From Porticoccaceae bacterium (GTDB lineage Bacteria > Pseudomonadota > Gammaproteobacteria > Pseudomonadales > Porticoccaceae), in NCBI GenBank assembly GCA_018664075.1, contig JABJOY010000034.1, forward strand, positions 48,394-112,393: 64,000 nt of DNA, read 5' to 3'. Below the pieces are notes generated by a model, which was not told where the DNA came from, searched no databases, and worked only from the letters and a program-made list of their open reading frames with translations. The position numbers and the translations under genes were made by a program. Of the stretch, positions 9,507 to 19,560 are shown one piece after another. Within the stretch, counting starts at the first letter, position 1, and each line of letters opens with the position of its first letter.

Positions 9507-9526
9507 TTATTTGCACTTTATTTGCA
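9507..9526. promoter_or_regulatory. direct repeat TTATTTGCA x2, 11-bp period, upstream of waaF
   Basis: TTATTTGCA at 9507-9515 and 9518-9526. Confidence 0.35.
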
Positions 9527-9578
9527 GTAAGCCCCAGCCAAAGGTTATCGTGTTGGTTTTAATCTACACTATTCCTCA

Positions 9579-10640
9579 ATGCCTCCAAGTAATCCCAAAC
9601 AGACAGTCGCAGCGACCGGTTCTGCGCCAAAAATCCTTGTGGTTGGTCCTTCATGGGTCGGCGACATGATGATGGCCCAGGCGCTTTTTATTGCCCTGAA
9701 GCAACAGCAGCCCGGGGCTATTATTGATGTGCTGGCGCTGGGTTGGTGCAGGCCTATTCTTGCGCGGATGCCCCAGGTCAATCGTACTATCCCGATGCCT
9801 CTGGGTCATGGCAAGTTTGATCTCAAGGGACGCAAAGCATTGGGTGTCAGTCTGCGCGATGAACATTATGACCAGGCTATTGTGCTGCCCAACTCCTGGA
9901 AGTCGGCGCTGATTCCATGGTTTGCCAATATTCCTGTACGCACTGGCTGGAAGGGCGAGGCGCGGTACTTTTTGCTCAATGATCTGCGCAAGTTAAATAA
10001 AACCACATTACCGATGATGGTGCAGCGCTATGTAGCACTGGCCTATCCCCGAGCCAGTGCAGAGCGCGAGGCTCTAGGCCATTGCCCACTGCCTGCGCTG
10101 CAAGTAGATCCCCGGCAGTTGCCAACGCTGGCTGAGAAGTTCAATCTGTCGCGGCAACCCATGCTGGCCATCTGCCCCGGAGCTGAATTTGGTCCCGCCA
10201 AGCAATGGCCGGTAGATTACTACGCTAATCTGGCCAGACAGTTTATTGATAAGGACTGGCAGGTGGCGATTATGGGTTCTCCCTCTGATGTTGAGACCGG
10301 TGAGGATATTGCCAGTAGCGTTGACTCTGAGTCTATTGTTAATCTGTGCGGAGAAACCAGCCTTGAGGAGGCTATAGATATTCTGTCTATGGCTGAGAAG
10401 GTGGTGTCCAATGACTCCGGGCTTATGCATATTGCGTCGGCGTTAAATCGGCCGCTGATTGCTCTCTATGGCCCGACCTCTGCCGAATTTACGCCGCCTC
10501 TGTGTCGCGATGCCCGCATACTGTCTGTGAAGGTTGACTGTGGCCCCTGTTTTCAGCGGCAATGTCCCCAGGGGCATCACAAATGTATGACCCAGCTGGG
10601 TGTTGATACTGTGATTAATGAGCTTGATGCTATTGGTTAA
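9579..10640 (+). CDS. waaF: lipopolysaccharide heptosyltransferase II
   Basis: LVVGPSWVGDMMMAQALF, CPGAEFGPAKQWP, SNDSGLMHIASALNRPLIALYGPTS; GT9 heptosyltransferase. Confidence 0.95.
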   Translation: MPPSNPKQTVAATGSAPKILVVGPSWVGDMMMAQALFIALKQQQPGAIIDVLALGWCRPILARMPQVNRTIPMPLGHGKFDLKGRKALGVSLRDEHYDQAIVLPNSWKSALIPWFANIPVRTGWKGEARYFLLNDLRKLNKTTLPMMVQRYVALAYPRASAEREALGHCPLPALQVDPRQLPTLAEKFNLSRQPMLAICPGAEFGPAKQWPVDYYANLARQFIDKDWQVAIMGSPSDVETGEDIASSVDSESIVNLCGETSLEEAIDILSMAEKVVSNDSGLMHIASALNRPLIALYGPTSAEFTPPLCRDARILSVKVDCGPCFQRQCPQGHHKCMTQLGVDTVINELDAIG

Positions 10641-10672
10641 GTCTGTGATTAGGCCGTTCTTCAGGCTGCCAA

Positions 10673-11749
10673 TCAGGGACTGAGCAGTTTTTGATAGAGT
10701 TCGAGGTGCTGGCTAGCCAGATTGTCCCAGCTTAGATTTAAGGGCGTGACCTTCTGCCGTGACTGTAGCAGAGCAGCAGAAGCATCAGCCCAGGCTGCAA
10801 TATCCGGATTATCCCCATTCATTGAATAAACCTCTCCCTGCTGGGGGCCAATAAGCGGTGCGATGCCGCATTTGTCGGAGATCAGCACTGGAATCCCGGC
10901 GGCATTGGCCTCGGCAATCACCATGCCAAATGGCTCGGCTCGGGCCGGGTGCAGCAGCAGGTCAATCTGACTGAGAAAGGGCTCGGTGGAATCCTGCCAG
11001 CCTGATAGCTGATAGGAATCTGCTGGCCAATGTTTAAACATTGGGCCAATCTGTTCTTTATCGCATCCGGCAACAATAAATTTTACATCTGGCAGTCTTT
11101 GGCGGGTGGTCTCCACAATCTGACAGGCGATATCCAGGCCTTTTCTGTGCCATTCCCGACCCATAAAGCCTATCGTCAGGCCTCTGGAGTCTGTTTTGAG
11201 GTTGGTGAGATTGGCATCTACCGCCGGGTGAGCTGGGGCTGCAATCTTTTTTTCTGCTGCCGGGTAGAGGTCTTTAAGATAGCTGGCAATCAGTGCCGAA
11301 TTGGGCAGTATCTGCTGCACCTGATCGGCTAGCAGTTCACGCTTTTCAAGATAGGTCCACATATGGATTCTGGGTGAGAGAAAGTCCAGCAGTCTGCGCC
11401 TGCGCATGGCAAATGGCGGGCCATGAAAGGTTGTTACCTGATGAACTGAGGTTCTTTCATGGCTGTGGATAATCGCTTTTGAGTAGTCAGTGGTTGCGAC
11501 ATGTCTGGCCACCCGCCGGGAAAACACCCATTGCGCCAGCCACCGGGGTCTGAAAATAGGCTGCCCGAGTTCGATAACAGTAATTCCTTCAGCAACAGAA
11601 TCCAGAGGCTGTGCATGCTCACAGAGCACTGTCACTGGTTGCCCCTGTCGGACCAGAGCCAATGTTAGGCTGTGGACATATTTCTCCATGCCCCCACTGG
11701 TGCCATATTGGCGAACAATGTGGACTGAAGCTGTTTTTACTCTGGTCAT
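10673..11749 (-). CDS. glycosyltransferase family 4
   Basis: GFMGREWHRKGLDIACQIV and HPARAEPFGMVIAEANAAGIPVLISDKCG. Confidence 0.88.
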   Translation of the reverse strand: MTRVKTASVHIVRQYGTSGGMEKYVHSLTLALVRQGQPVTVLCEHAQPLDSVAEGITVIELGQPIFRPRWLAQWVFSRRVARHVATTDYSKAIIHSHERTSVHQVTTFHGPPFAMRRRRLLDFLSPRIHMWTYLEKRELLADQVQQILPNSALIASYLKDLYPAAEKKIAAPAHPAVDANLTNLKTDSRGLTIGFMGREWHRKGLDIACQIVETTRQRLPDVKFIVAGCDKEQIGPMFKHWPADSYQLSGWQDSTEPFLSQIDLLLHPARAEPFGMVIAEANAAGIPVLISDKCGIAPLIGPQQGEVYSMNGDNPDIAAWADASAALLQSRQKVTPLNLSWDNLASQHLELYQKLLSP

Positions 11750-11845
11750 TGGCGATTGTCGACGGTTATTGTCACTGTGTTACAGACACTTTCATGGCCT
11801 TGTTGTATTATGCACGCACCTATAGCAATGATGCAAAAACTCGCC

Positions 11846-12619
11846 ATGTCTGCACCAAAAAGAAGCTCAATATCTGCGGTTGTTATCAGTTTAAATGAAA
11901 GTGTGAACATTGGGCGCTGTTTGGCTAGCCTCAGTTTCTGCGATGATATTATGCTGGTGGATTCCGGGAGCACAGATAATACGGTGGCTCTGGCGGAAGC
12001 TGCGGGCGCCAGGGTTATTACTCAGGATTGGCTTGGCTTTGGCAGGCAAAAACAGTTTGCGGTAGATCAGGCCAAACATAACTGGGTGCTCTGTATTGAC
12101 GCAGATGAGGTGGTCAGCGCTGCTCTTCAAACTGAGATACAGAAATTGGATTTTGCCACTGATAAGACAGCGGCTTACAGATTCCCCCGGCGCAATCACT
12201 TTTTGGGCAAGGCTCTTAATTATGGCGAAGGCTACCCGGATTTAAGTCTGCGGCTGTTTAATCGCAGGCAGGCTTATTGGTCGGATGATACTGTCCATGA
12301 AACGGTGGTAGCCGATGGGCCGGTCAGCAGTCTGCGTGGGGATCTGCTGCATTTCTCCGAGGACAGTATTGCCAGTTATCTTGAAAAGCAGGCTGTGTAC
12401 ACTGATCTGCAAGCCGAGGCACTGTTTGCCCGTGGCAAAATGGTTGCGCCATGGAAGTGCTTTACCAGCCCTTTAATACGCTTTATTAAATTCTATATTT
12501 TCCGGCGTGGCTTTCTCGATGGCCTGCCTGGGTTTATTCATATCTCAATCGGTTGTTTTACAGGGTTTTGCAAGTACGCAAAATTGATTGAGCTGCAGCG
12601 CCACCGCGATCAGCAGTAG
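11846..12619 (+). CDS. glycosyltransferase family 2 (WaaE/KdtX-like LPS core)
   Basis: SAVVISLNESVNIGRCLASLSFCDDIMLVDSGSTDNT, LCIDADEVV. Start at MSAPKRSS preferred over the upstream ORF start at 11756. Confidence 0.87.
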   Translation: MSAPKRSSISAVVISLNESVNIGRCLASLSFCDDIMLVDSGSTDNTVALAEAAGARVITQDWLGFGRQKQFAVDQAKHNWVLCIDADEVVSAALQTEIQKLDFATDKTAAYRFPRRNHFLGKALNYGEGYPDLSLRLFNRRQAYWSDDTVHETVVADGPVSSLRGDLLHFSEDSIASYLEKQAVYTDLQAEALFARGKMVAPWKCFTSPLIRFIKFYIFRRGFLDGLPGFIHISIGCFTGFCKYAKLIELQRHRDQQ

Positions 12620-12627
12620 GGATTATT

Positions 12628-13767
12628 GTGACTATTGAAGTTGCCCTGATCAGACAGGAGCAAACCGGCGGTGACGGTGGGGCTCAGGCGATTATTGACC
12701 TTATGTTGCAGGCTTTGCGTCAGCGGCAGGATATCAAACTGTCACTGCTGTGCCGGCAATGGGATTCAGCTGCGGGCTCCGAAGGTAAGGTGATTATTGA
12801 CCCTCCCTTTCGCGGGCGCAGAGACAAGCAGCGGTCTTTTAATCAGGCGGTTAAAGATTATCTGGGCAACCATTCATTCGATATTATTCAATCCCACGAG
12901 CGGCTTAATGGCTGTCATATTTTTAGAGCTGGGGATGGGGTGCACAAGGTCTGGTTACAACAGCGGGCGAAAACAGCTAATCTGTTGCAGCGCTGGTGGC
13001 AGTCAAAGTCCAGTTACCATAGAGATTTGCTGGCTGAAGAAAAGCTTATGTTTGAGAGTGACTCACTGCAAAAAGTGATCTGCAATTCAAATATGGTCAG
13101 GGAGGAGGTTGCCCGTAACTTTGCCATAGATAAGCATAAATTAGCGGTTATCTATAATGCTGTGGATAGCCAGAGCTATAAGCCTGCAGAGGGCCAGGTG
13201 AAGGCGGAACTGCGCCAGGCTGTGGATATTCCCGAGAGCGCGCTGGTGTTTATTTTTGCCGGCTCTGGTTTTGAACGCAAAAACCTGGGTGCTACGCTGC
13301 GGGCTTTTAGTCAGTTGCCAGAAAACTGCTATCTGGTCGTGGTTGGCCGAGACAAAAAACATCGTGCCTATCACAGATTGGCCAATCAATTGAACTGTGG
13401 CAATCGAGTGCGCTTTCTTGGTGCCCAGGAAAAATCTAAAATGCCGACCCTTTATCAGCTTGCCGATGTGCTGGTACTGCCAACCATCTATGATCCATTC
13501 CCCAATGTGATTTTAGAGGCCCTGGCAACTGGGCTGCCCTGCATCACTACGGCAAATTGCGGCGCTGTTGATGTTATTCCCGGTGCAAATTGTGGAGTGA
13601 TTGTTGAGGTGGCTGATGATCAGGGGCTGGCTGATGCAATGGCTGGCTATCAGGATGCTGAACGACTCAATGTAGAGTCTGGCAGGGCGCGGGAACTGGC
13701 ATTGACATTTACCCAGCAGCGAATGCAGACGAGCCTGTTGAGCCTGTATAGGGAGATACTGAATTAA
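12628..13767 (+). CDS. glycosyltransferase family 4
   Basis: FAGSGFERKNLGATLRAF and LPTIYDPFPNVILEALATGLPCITTANCGA; WaaG-like. Confidence 0.87.
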   Translation: MTIEVALIRQEQTGGDGGAQAIIDLMLQALRQRQDIKLSLLCRQWDSAAGSEGKVIIDPPFRGRRDKQRSFNQAVKDYLGNHSFDIIQSHERLNGCHIFRAGDGVHKVWLQQRAKTANLLQRWWQSKSSYHRDLLAEEKLMFESDSLQKVICNSNMVREEVARNFAIDKHKLAVIYNAVDSQSYKPAEGQVKAELRQAVDIPESALVFIFAGSGFERKNLGATLRAFSQLPENCYLVVVGRDKKHRAYHRLANQLNCGNRVRFLGAQEKSKMPTLYQLADVLVLPTIYDPFPNVILEALATGLPCITTANCGAVDVIPGANCGVIVEVADDQGLADAMAGYQDAERLNVESGRARELALTFTQQRMQTSLLSLYREILN

Positions 13768-14888
13768 TGACTGTAGAGAGTCGGTTTTATCATATTGTGC
13801 ACACTGAATCCTCCGGAGGCTGGGGTGGTCAGGAGATCCGTATTCTCAATGAGATACGTGAATTCGTTAAGCTCGGTTTTCCGGTCACTCTGGTCTGTGA
13901 TGCTGGCTCTCCCATAGCGTTGCGGGCGCAGCAATATGGACTCACTACGGTGCAACTGCCTATGGGTAAGAAAACCATTAAAGGCTTGTTTGCCCTGCGG
14001 CGATGGATTGTGCAAAATGATTTTGACCTGATTAATACCCATAGTTCATCGGATAGCTGGATGGTGGCGGTGGCTATGTTGATGACCTTAAAGACCGTAC
14101 CAATCATTCGAACCAGGCATGTGTCGGCGCCGGTTTCGACCAATCGCTCAACCAGCTGGCTATATAAAAAAGCAGCGGCTCATGTTGTCACCACTGGTGA
14201 GAGGCTGCGGCAAACTCTGATTCGTGACAATGGCATCAGTCCGGATAACGTGACCTCTGTTCCCACTGGTATTGACTGTAATATTTTTACTCCGACCAAG
14301 GATGTCGAAGCAGTGCGCAAGGCACTGGATCTGCCGCTGGATAAATGCATTATCGGCATTGTTGCCACTTTGCGGAGTTGGAAAGGGCACAGCTATTTGC
14401 TCGACGCATTTAGTCAAATTGATCTGTCAGACAGCCATTTGCTGGTTGTTGGTGATGGCCCTCAGTGGGACAATATCAATAAGCAAATAGACCGCTTGGG
14501 TCTCAGGGAAAAAGTCACATTGTGCGGCGATCAACAGGATGTGGTGCCCTGGATGCAGGCTATGGATATTTTTACTCTGCCGTCCTATGCCAATGAAGGT
14601 GTTCCCCAGGGCTTGATGCAGGCGATGGCCTGTGGGTTGCCGGTTATCTCAACAGATGTGGGCAGTATTGTTGAAATTATCGATGACAATTACACCGGTA
14701 TTATTGTTGAAAAACAGAGTGCTGCTGCCCTGACTAAAGCTATTACAGCTCTCAGGCAGGATAACAATCTGCGCCAGTCAATCGCTGAGCGAGCATTGCT
14801 GTTTGCGCGGCAAAACTGTGATATCAGTGCTATGAGGGACCGAATGAATTCAGTGTTTTTAACCATTCTTAACAGGAATAACAGATGA
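13767..14888 (+). CDS. glycosyltransferase family 4
   Basis: HTESSGGWGGQEIRIL, LPSYANEGVPQGLMQAMACGLPVISTDVGSIVEII. Confidence 0.88.
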   Translation: MTVESRFYHIVHTESSGGWGGQEIRILNEIREFVKLGFPVTLVCDAGSPIALRAQQYGLTTVQLPMGKKTIKGLFALRRWIVQNDFDLINTHSSSDSWMVAVAMLMTLKTVPIIRTRHVSAPVSTNRSTSWLYKKAAAHVVTTGERLRQTLIRDNGISPDNVTSVPTGIDCNIFTPTKDVEAVRKALDLPLDKCIIGIVATLRSWKGHSYLLDAFSQIDLSDSHLLVVGDGPQWDNINKQIDRLGLREKVTLCGDQQDVVPWMQAMDIFTLPSYANEGVPQGLMQAMACGLPVISTDVGSIVEIIDDNYTGIIVEKQSAAALTKAITALRQDNNLRQSIAERALLFARQNCDISAMRDRMNSVFLTILNRNNR

Positions 14889-16123
14889 AGGATCAACCAG
14901 CTGTATCGGTAAAATGGGAATTCTATTCCCTATGTCTTCTGGCGGCTAGTCTGCCGATTGTTGAGGTCACAAAAAACTTAGCCTGGTTTATGTTGGTGAT
15001 TTTTTTTGCGATCAGGAATATAAAAACCAAACAAGATTTGTTGGCAGATTTTCTTGGTAATATGTTTCTCGGATTTATGCTCCTGAGTGCTGTGGCTGCG
15101 GTGGGAGCCAGTTTCAATGGTTATGACTCGGGCAAGATCAGCGATATTATCAGGTACGGATTGGTGGGCTGGATGCTAATGTATATCCCATTATCCAAAC
15201 AGCAAATTTATACCATTCTGGCACTACTTTTTGTGGCTACCAGTATTGGCGTGATTGTCGCTTATCTTGAGACAGCTTACTGGCAGGGCGGGGCTTTTGA
15301 GTTGCGTTCTGTGGGGCATATCAACCATACGGCGATATTTATTGCATTGACGCTGGGTGCTGTCGTCCCTTTGCTACTCTCTAGAACTAGCGCTTTTCAG
15401 GCTCGTCTGGTGCTTATGCCCATGGCGATTATTCTGACCGCAGGGCTGTTCTTTGCAGATAGCAGGGCGGGGATTGTGGCTCTGGCGATTATCGTTGCAA
15501 TTGCCCTGTTGCATAGCCTGATGTTCCATCTTAAAACAGGTGTTGCTGTATTATTATTGGCTATTGCGGCTGGTGGATATATGGTTTCTGCACCGCCCAA
15601 GGTGGTTGAAGAGCTGGTTGATCGGCCCATGCTGTATATGGGGAATACGCCAGCACCTAGAGAGAAGCTGTGGAACTCTGCTGTGTATGGACTTAAAAAA
15701 GAGCCGGTATTTGGTATTGGTTTTGGCAATTACAGTATTATTGATCCGGAGCAATTAAGCCTCTGGTTCCCTGATGAAGATTTCACTGATAACGAGCAGT
15801 TTTATTACTCCTCCCATGCCCACAATAGATTTCTAAACTCCGCAGTCGAGGGTGGGATATTTGGTTTCGCTGGCTTGATGCTGCTATTGGTGGGGCCGGC
15901 TATTTGTCTGTGGCGCAATCGGAAGTTTATGCTGCATAAAAGCACCTCTGCTGCATTCTGGGTTATACCAGCAACTAGTATGGCTATTGTTACCGTTATC
16001 GGACTGGTCAATACCACCATTCATCATGAGCATGGATTGCTGACAATGATGCTGTTTGGATTGTCATTTAATTTCTTAAATCGTCTGCAGTCATCTCAGG
16101 CTCCAGCGAAAACAGTCGCCTAG
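14885..16123 (+). CDS. O-antigen ligase-like polytopic membrane protein
   Basis: About 10 hydrophobic segments; loop SSHAHNRFLNSAVEGGIFGFAGL typical of the Wzy_C/WaaL ligase domain. Confidence 0.82.
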   Translation: MKDQPAVSVKWEFYSLCLLAASLPIVEVTKNLAWFMLVIFFAIRNIKTKQDLLADFLGNMFLGFMLLSAVAAVGASFNGYDSGKISDIIRYGLVGWMLMYIPLSKQQIYTILALLFVATSIGVIVAYLETAYWQGGAFELRSVGHINHTAIFIALTLGAVVPLLLSRTSAFQARLVLMPMAIILTAGLFFADSRAGIVALAIIVAIALLHSLMFHLKTGVAVLLLAIAAGGYMVSAPPKVVEELVDRPMLYMGNTPAPREKLWNSAVYGLKKEPVFGIGFGNYSIIDPEQLSLWFPDEDFTDNEQFYYSSHAHNRFLNSAVEGGIFGFAGLMLLLVGPAICLWRNRKFMLHKSTSAAFWVIPATSMAIVTVIGLVNTTIHHEHGLLTMMLFGLSFNFLNRLQSSQAPAKTVA

Positions 16124-16129
16124 TCTGCA

Positions 16130-17338
16130 ATGGTTGAGTTAAAGGCGGATATTGTTGTTATAGGCGCGGGCATTGCGGGCCTGTGGCTGCACCGTCGGCT
16201 CAATGATTTAGGCTATTACACAATCTTGCTTGACAGAGCGGGGTTGGGCGGGGGGCAGACTCTAAGCTCACAGGGCATTATCCATGGTGGCAGCAAATAT
16301 ACATTGTCCGGGATGATGACCGCCTCCGCCTCAGCGATCTCTGCTATGCCAGATCGCTGGCAGCGATGCATGGAGGCCGAGGGCGAGATAGATCTATCGG
16401 GACTGAGGGTGCTTAGTGCCAACCAGTTTATGTGGTCCACTACTGCACTATCCTCAAAATTGACTTCTTTTTTTGGCAGCAAAGCTGTCAATGGCAAGAT
16501 TCAGCAGCTCAGCCCTGAGCATTATCCGCTGGCGTTTCAGTCTAAACAAAATAATGGCAGCCTCTACCGATTAAATGAAGCTGTTGTCGATGTGTCATCT
16601 CTGGTGGAGCAGCTGTCCGGCAAATGGCGGCAGCGTATGTTGCAGTTGCCACAGGAATATGAGTTTGAGCGCAATGCTCAGGGTCTTGTGGCTGGCTTAA
16701 AGGTTGCCGATAAGTTGCAGATCAGCGCATCGCAGTTTGTACTGAGCAGCGGTGAAGGCAACCAGTCCCTGTTGACGGAGCTGTCGATGGATAAGCCCAA
16801 AATGCAGCGCCGCCCATTACATATGATTTTAGCCAAGGGTAAAAATCTTCCGTCAATCTATGCCCATTGTATTGGTGCCAGCACTAAACCATTGGCCACC
16901 ATAACCACCCATTATCATTCTGATGGTGATCCAGTTTGGTATATAGGTGGCAAACTGGCGGAAGAGGGCGTGGATGCTGCGGCTGATGATTTGATTGCAG
17001 AGGCTGAAACAACATTGCCCAGATTGCTGCCATGGGTGGATCTGAATAATGTTAGCTGGGCGACCCATAAAATTAATCGGGCTGAGCCCGCCCAGTCTAG
17101 ACTGCTGCGCCCGGATACGGCGTATGTCAACTCAGTGGGTAATGTTCATATTGCCTGGCCAACCAAACTGGCGCTGGCACCGGATCTGGTCGATCGATTT
17201 GAAATAGAGCTGGCGGAGCAGAATATTCAACCAGATTCAGGTTTGAATCATCAGCAAATAGATCAGGCTATGCCGGCAGAATTTGCCGCCACTCAGGCGG
17301 AAAATCTTTGGGAGAGATCATTCCATGGAGTTCGCTAA
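16130..17338 (+). CDS. FAD-dependent oxidoreductase (DAO family)
   Basis: Rossmann ADIVVIGAGIAGLWLHRRLNDLGY; SSQGIIHGGSKYTL. Confidence 0.85.
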   Translation: MVELKADIVVIGAGIAGLWLHRRLNDLGYYTILLDRAGLGGGQTLSSQGIIHGGSKYTLSGMMTASASAISAMPDRWQRCMEAEGEIDLSGLRVLSANQFMWSTTALSSKLTSFFGSKAVNGKIQQLSPEHYPLAFQSKQNNGSLYRLNEAVVDVSSLVEQLSGKWRQRMLQLPQEYEFERNAQGLVAGLKVADKLQISASQFVLSSGEGNQSLLTELSMDKPKMQRRPLHMILAKGKNLPSIYAHCIGASTKPLATITTHYHSDGDPVWYIGGKLAEEGVDAAADDLIAEAETTLPRLLPWVDLNNVSWATHKINRAEPAQSRLLRPDTAYVNSVGNVHIAWPTKLALAPDLVDRFEIELAEQNIQPDSGLNHQQIDQAMPAEFAATQAENLWERSFHGVR

Positions 17339-18137
17339 GCTGGGCAGTACCGGGTTAGAGGTTAGCGTGCTGGGTCTTGGTACCGTCAAGTTTGGGCGCA
17401 GCCTGGGGGTTAAATATCCCGCCCCCTATGCTATTCCCGGTGATCGGCAGCTGTTAAATATTCTCGATTGCGCGGCAGATGTTGGCATAAATTTGCTGGA
17501 CACCGCCCCAGCCTATGGTGCCAGTGAAGAGCGTTTGGGGCAGTTGTTAAAGAGGGCATCTGGCCAGTGGCTGGTCTCTACCAAAGTGGGTGAGATCTTT
17601 GATCCCCGCACTGGGCTATCCAGTTACAACTTTAGCCCGGAATTTATACGAGCTTCCGTAGAGAACAGCTTGCGGCTGCTGGGTCTTGACCATCTGGATA
17701 TAGTGCTGCTGCATTCCAACGGTGATGACGAAGACATTATACTCAAGCAGGGTGGCCTTGACTCGCTGGCGGCACTCAAACAAGAGGGGCTGATACGGGC
17801 AACTGGTATGTCAACCAAGACGGTTGCGGGAGGTATTCTGGCCGCATCGCGATCCGATGTGGTGATGGTGACTCATAATCTTGATTATCGGGATGAAGTT
17901 GCGGTGATCGATTATGCTGGGGACAGGGGAGTCGGGGTCTTTATCAAGAAGGCGCTATCCAGTGGCAATGCACTGTTGGGAGATAATCTGGCTGAGGGAG
18001 ATATCGTGCAGCGAAGTTTTGATTGTATTTATCAGCATCAGGGTGTCAGCAGTATTGTTCTGGGATCAATAAACCCAGCTCATATTGTCGATAATGCCAA
18101 AAAAGCTATCGCCAGTTACTGCAATAATCAGCTTTGA
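17325..18137 (+). CDS. aldo/keto reductase
   Basis: MEFAKLGSTGLEVSVLGLGTVKFGRS, LLDTAPAYGASEERLGQLL; ATG at 17325 overlaps the previous gene by 14 nt. Confidence 0.9.
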   Translation: MEFAKLGSTGLEVSVLGLGTVKFGRSLGVKYPAPYAIPGDRQLLNILDCAADVGINLLDTAPAYGASEERLGQLLKRASGQWLVSTKVGEIFDPRTGLSSYNFSPEFIRASVENSLRLLGLDHLDIVLLHSNGDDEDIILKQGGLDSLAALKQEGLIRATGMSTKTVAGGILAASRSDVVMVTHNLDYRDEVAVIDYAGDRGVGVFIKKALSSGNALLGDNLAEGDIVQRSFDCIYQHQGVSSIVLGSINPAHIVDNAKKAIASYCNNQL

Positions 18138-19543
18138 GCTTTATTTATAATGTCAGTGGTTGAACAGTCTGTCACCATAGACATAACTCGCACTTCACCG
18201 CCGTAACCTTCAACGATCTCTCTGCCCACCACTTGCTCTTCGGTGTAATCACCGCCTTTAACCAGGATGGAAGGTTGGAGCTGGGCGATTAACTCCTCTG
18301 GTGTGTCCCCTTCAAAACAGGATACCCAGTTGACGCTTTGCAGTCCCTCAATAACCGCCAGTCGACGTTCGAGACTGTTGATTGGTCGACCTTCACCTTT
18401 AATTCTGGTGACAGATTCATCACTGTTAATGGCGACAATAAGTCGATCCCCCAGCGCTTTGGCCTGTTGCAGATAGGCGACATGGCCAGCATGCAGAATA
18501 TCAAAGCAGCCGTTGGTAAATACTACTTTCTCACCATTTTTCTTGGCCAGTTCTACGGCCAGACAAAGCTGCTCAACACTGAGCGCTCCATGATTTTGCT
18601 GAGTATTTAAAAATGCCAGTTCCAGCTCTGGCGCGGTAATAGCATTGGTGCCTATTTTGCTCACAACATTGCTGGCGGCAATATTGGACAGACTGACTGC
18701 TGTTTCCATATTAGCTCCAGCGGCGAGTGAGGCCGCCACTGTGGCGATCACTGTGTCGCCAGCACCTGTGACATCGGCGACTTCCTTAGTCAGGGCGGGC
18801 AGATGAAACGGGTTTTCATCGGGGCGAAATAAAGTCATGCCTTTTTCACTGCGAGTGACCAGCAGGCTGTCAATATTTAGCTGCTTGATCAACCGCTGTG
18901 CTTTGATTGCCATATCTTGCTCTGAGTCGACTGGGCCCACAATGGTGATAAATTCTGCCAGATTAGGTGTCAACAGGGTGGCGCCAGCATAGCGGTTAAA
19001 ATCGCTACCCTTGGGGTCAACCACTACGGGGATATTATTTGCGGCACCATAGTTGATCACTGCCTGACAGTTGCTCAATGTCCCTTTGTTGTAATCCGAC
19101 AGCACAATAATGTCTGCATCAACTAGGTTTTGCTGGGCTCGGGCCCACAGAGGAGGCCAGTCGTTGTCACTAAATATTGACTCAAAATCCATGCGCAAAA
19201 ACTGTTGCATGCCGCCCATAATTCTCGATTTAACTGTGGTGGCGGTAGTTGATCGATACAGCTCACAGGCAACATTAATTGAGCTGAGCTGAGCCTGAAG
19301 TTGATCGGCATCGGCATCGTCCCCAACCAGGCCAGACAGGCTGGTGGTGACCCCCAGGGATACCAGATTGACGGCAACATTAGCCGCTCCACCAGGCGAG
19401 GATTCCTCGCATTTAATCTGTACTACCGGAACCGGAGCCTCTGGCGAAATGCGAGTAACATCACCATAGAAATATCGATCCAGCATAATATCGCCAATTA
19501 CCGCGACTTTTGCGGAATGATAATCGGGGAAAATATTGTGCAT
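18128..19543 (-). CDS. hldE: bifunctional D-beta-D-heptose 7-phosphate kinase / heptose 1-phosphate adenylyltransferase
   Basis: PfkB kinase VTGAGDTVIAT plus nucleotidyltransferase VFTNGCFDILHAGHVAYLQQAKALGD. Confidence 0.97.
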   Translation of the reverse strand: MHNIFPDYHSAKVAVIGDIMLDRYFYGDVTRISPEAPVPVVQIKCEESSPGGAANVAVNLVSLGVTTSLSGLVGDDADADQLQAQLSSINVACELYRSTTATTVKSRIMGGMQQFLRMDFESIFSDNDWPPLWARAQQNLVDADIIVLSDYNKGTLSNCQAVINYGAANNIPVVVDPKGSDFNRYAGATLLTPNLAEFITIVGPVDSEQDMAIKAQRLIKQLNIDSLLVTRSEKGMTLFRPDENPFHLPALTKEVADVTGAGDTVIATVAASLAAGANMETAVSLSNIAASNVVSKIGTNAITAPELELAFLNTQQNHGALSVEQLCLAVELAKKNGEKVVFTNGCFDILHAGHVAYLQQAKALGDRLIVAINSDESVTRIKGEGRPINSLERRLAVIEGLQSVNWVSCFEGDTPEELIAQLQPSILVKGGDYTEEQVVGREIVEGYGGEVRVMSMVTDCSTTDIINKAQS

Positions 19544-19560
19544 ATCTTGGGTACTCGTTA

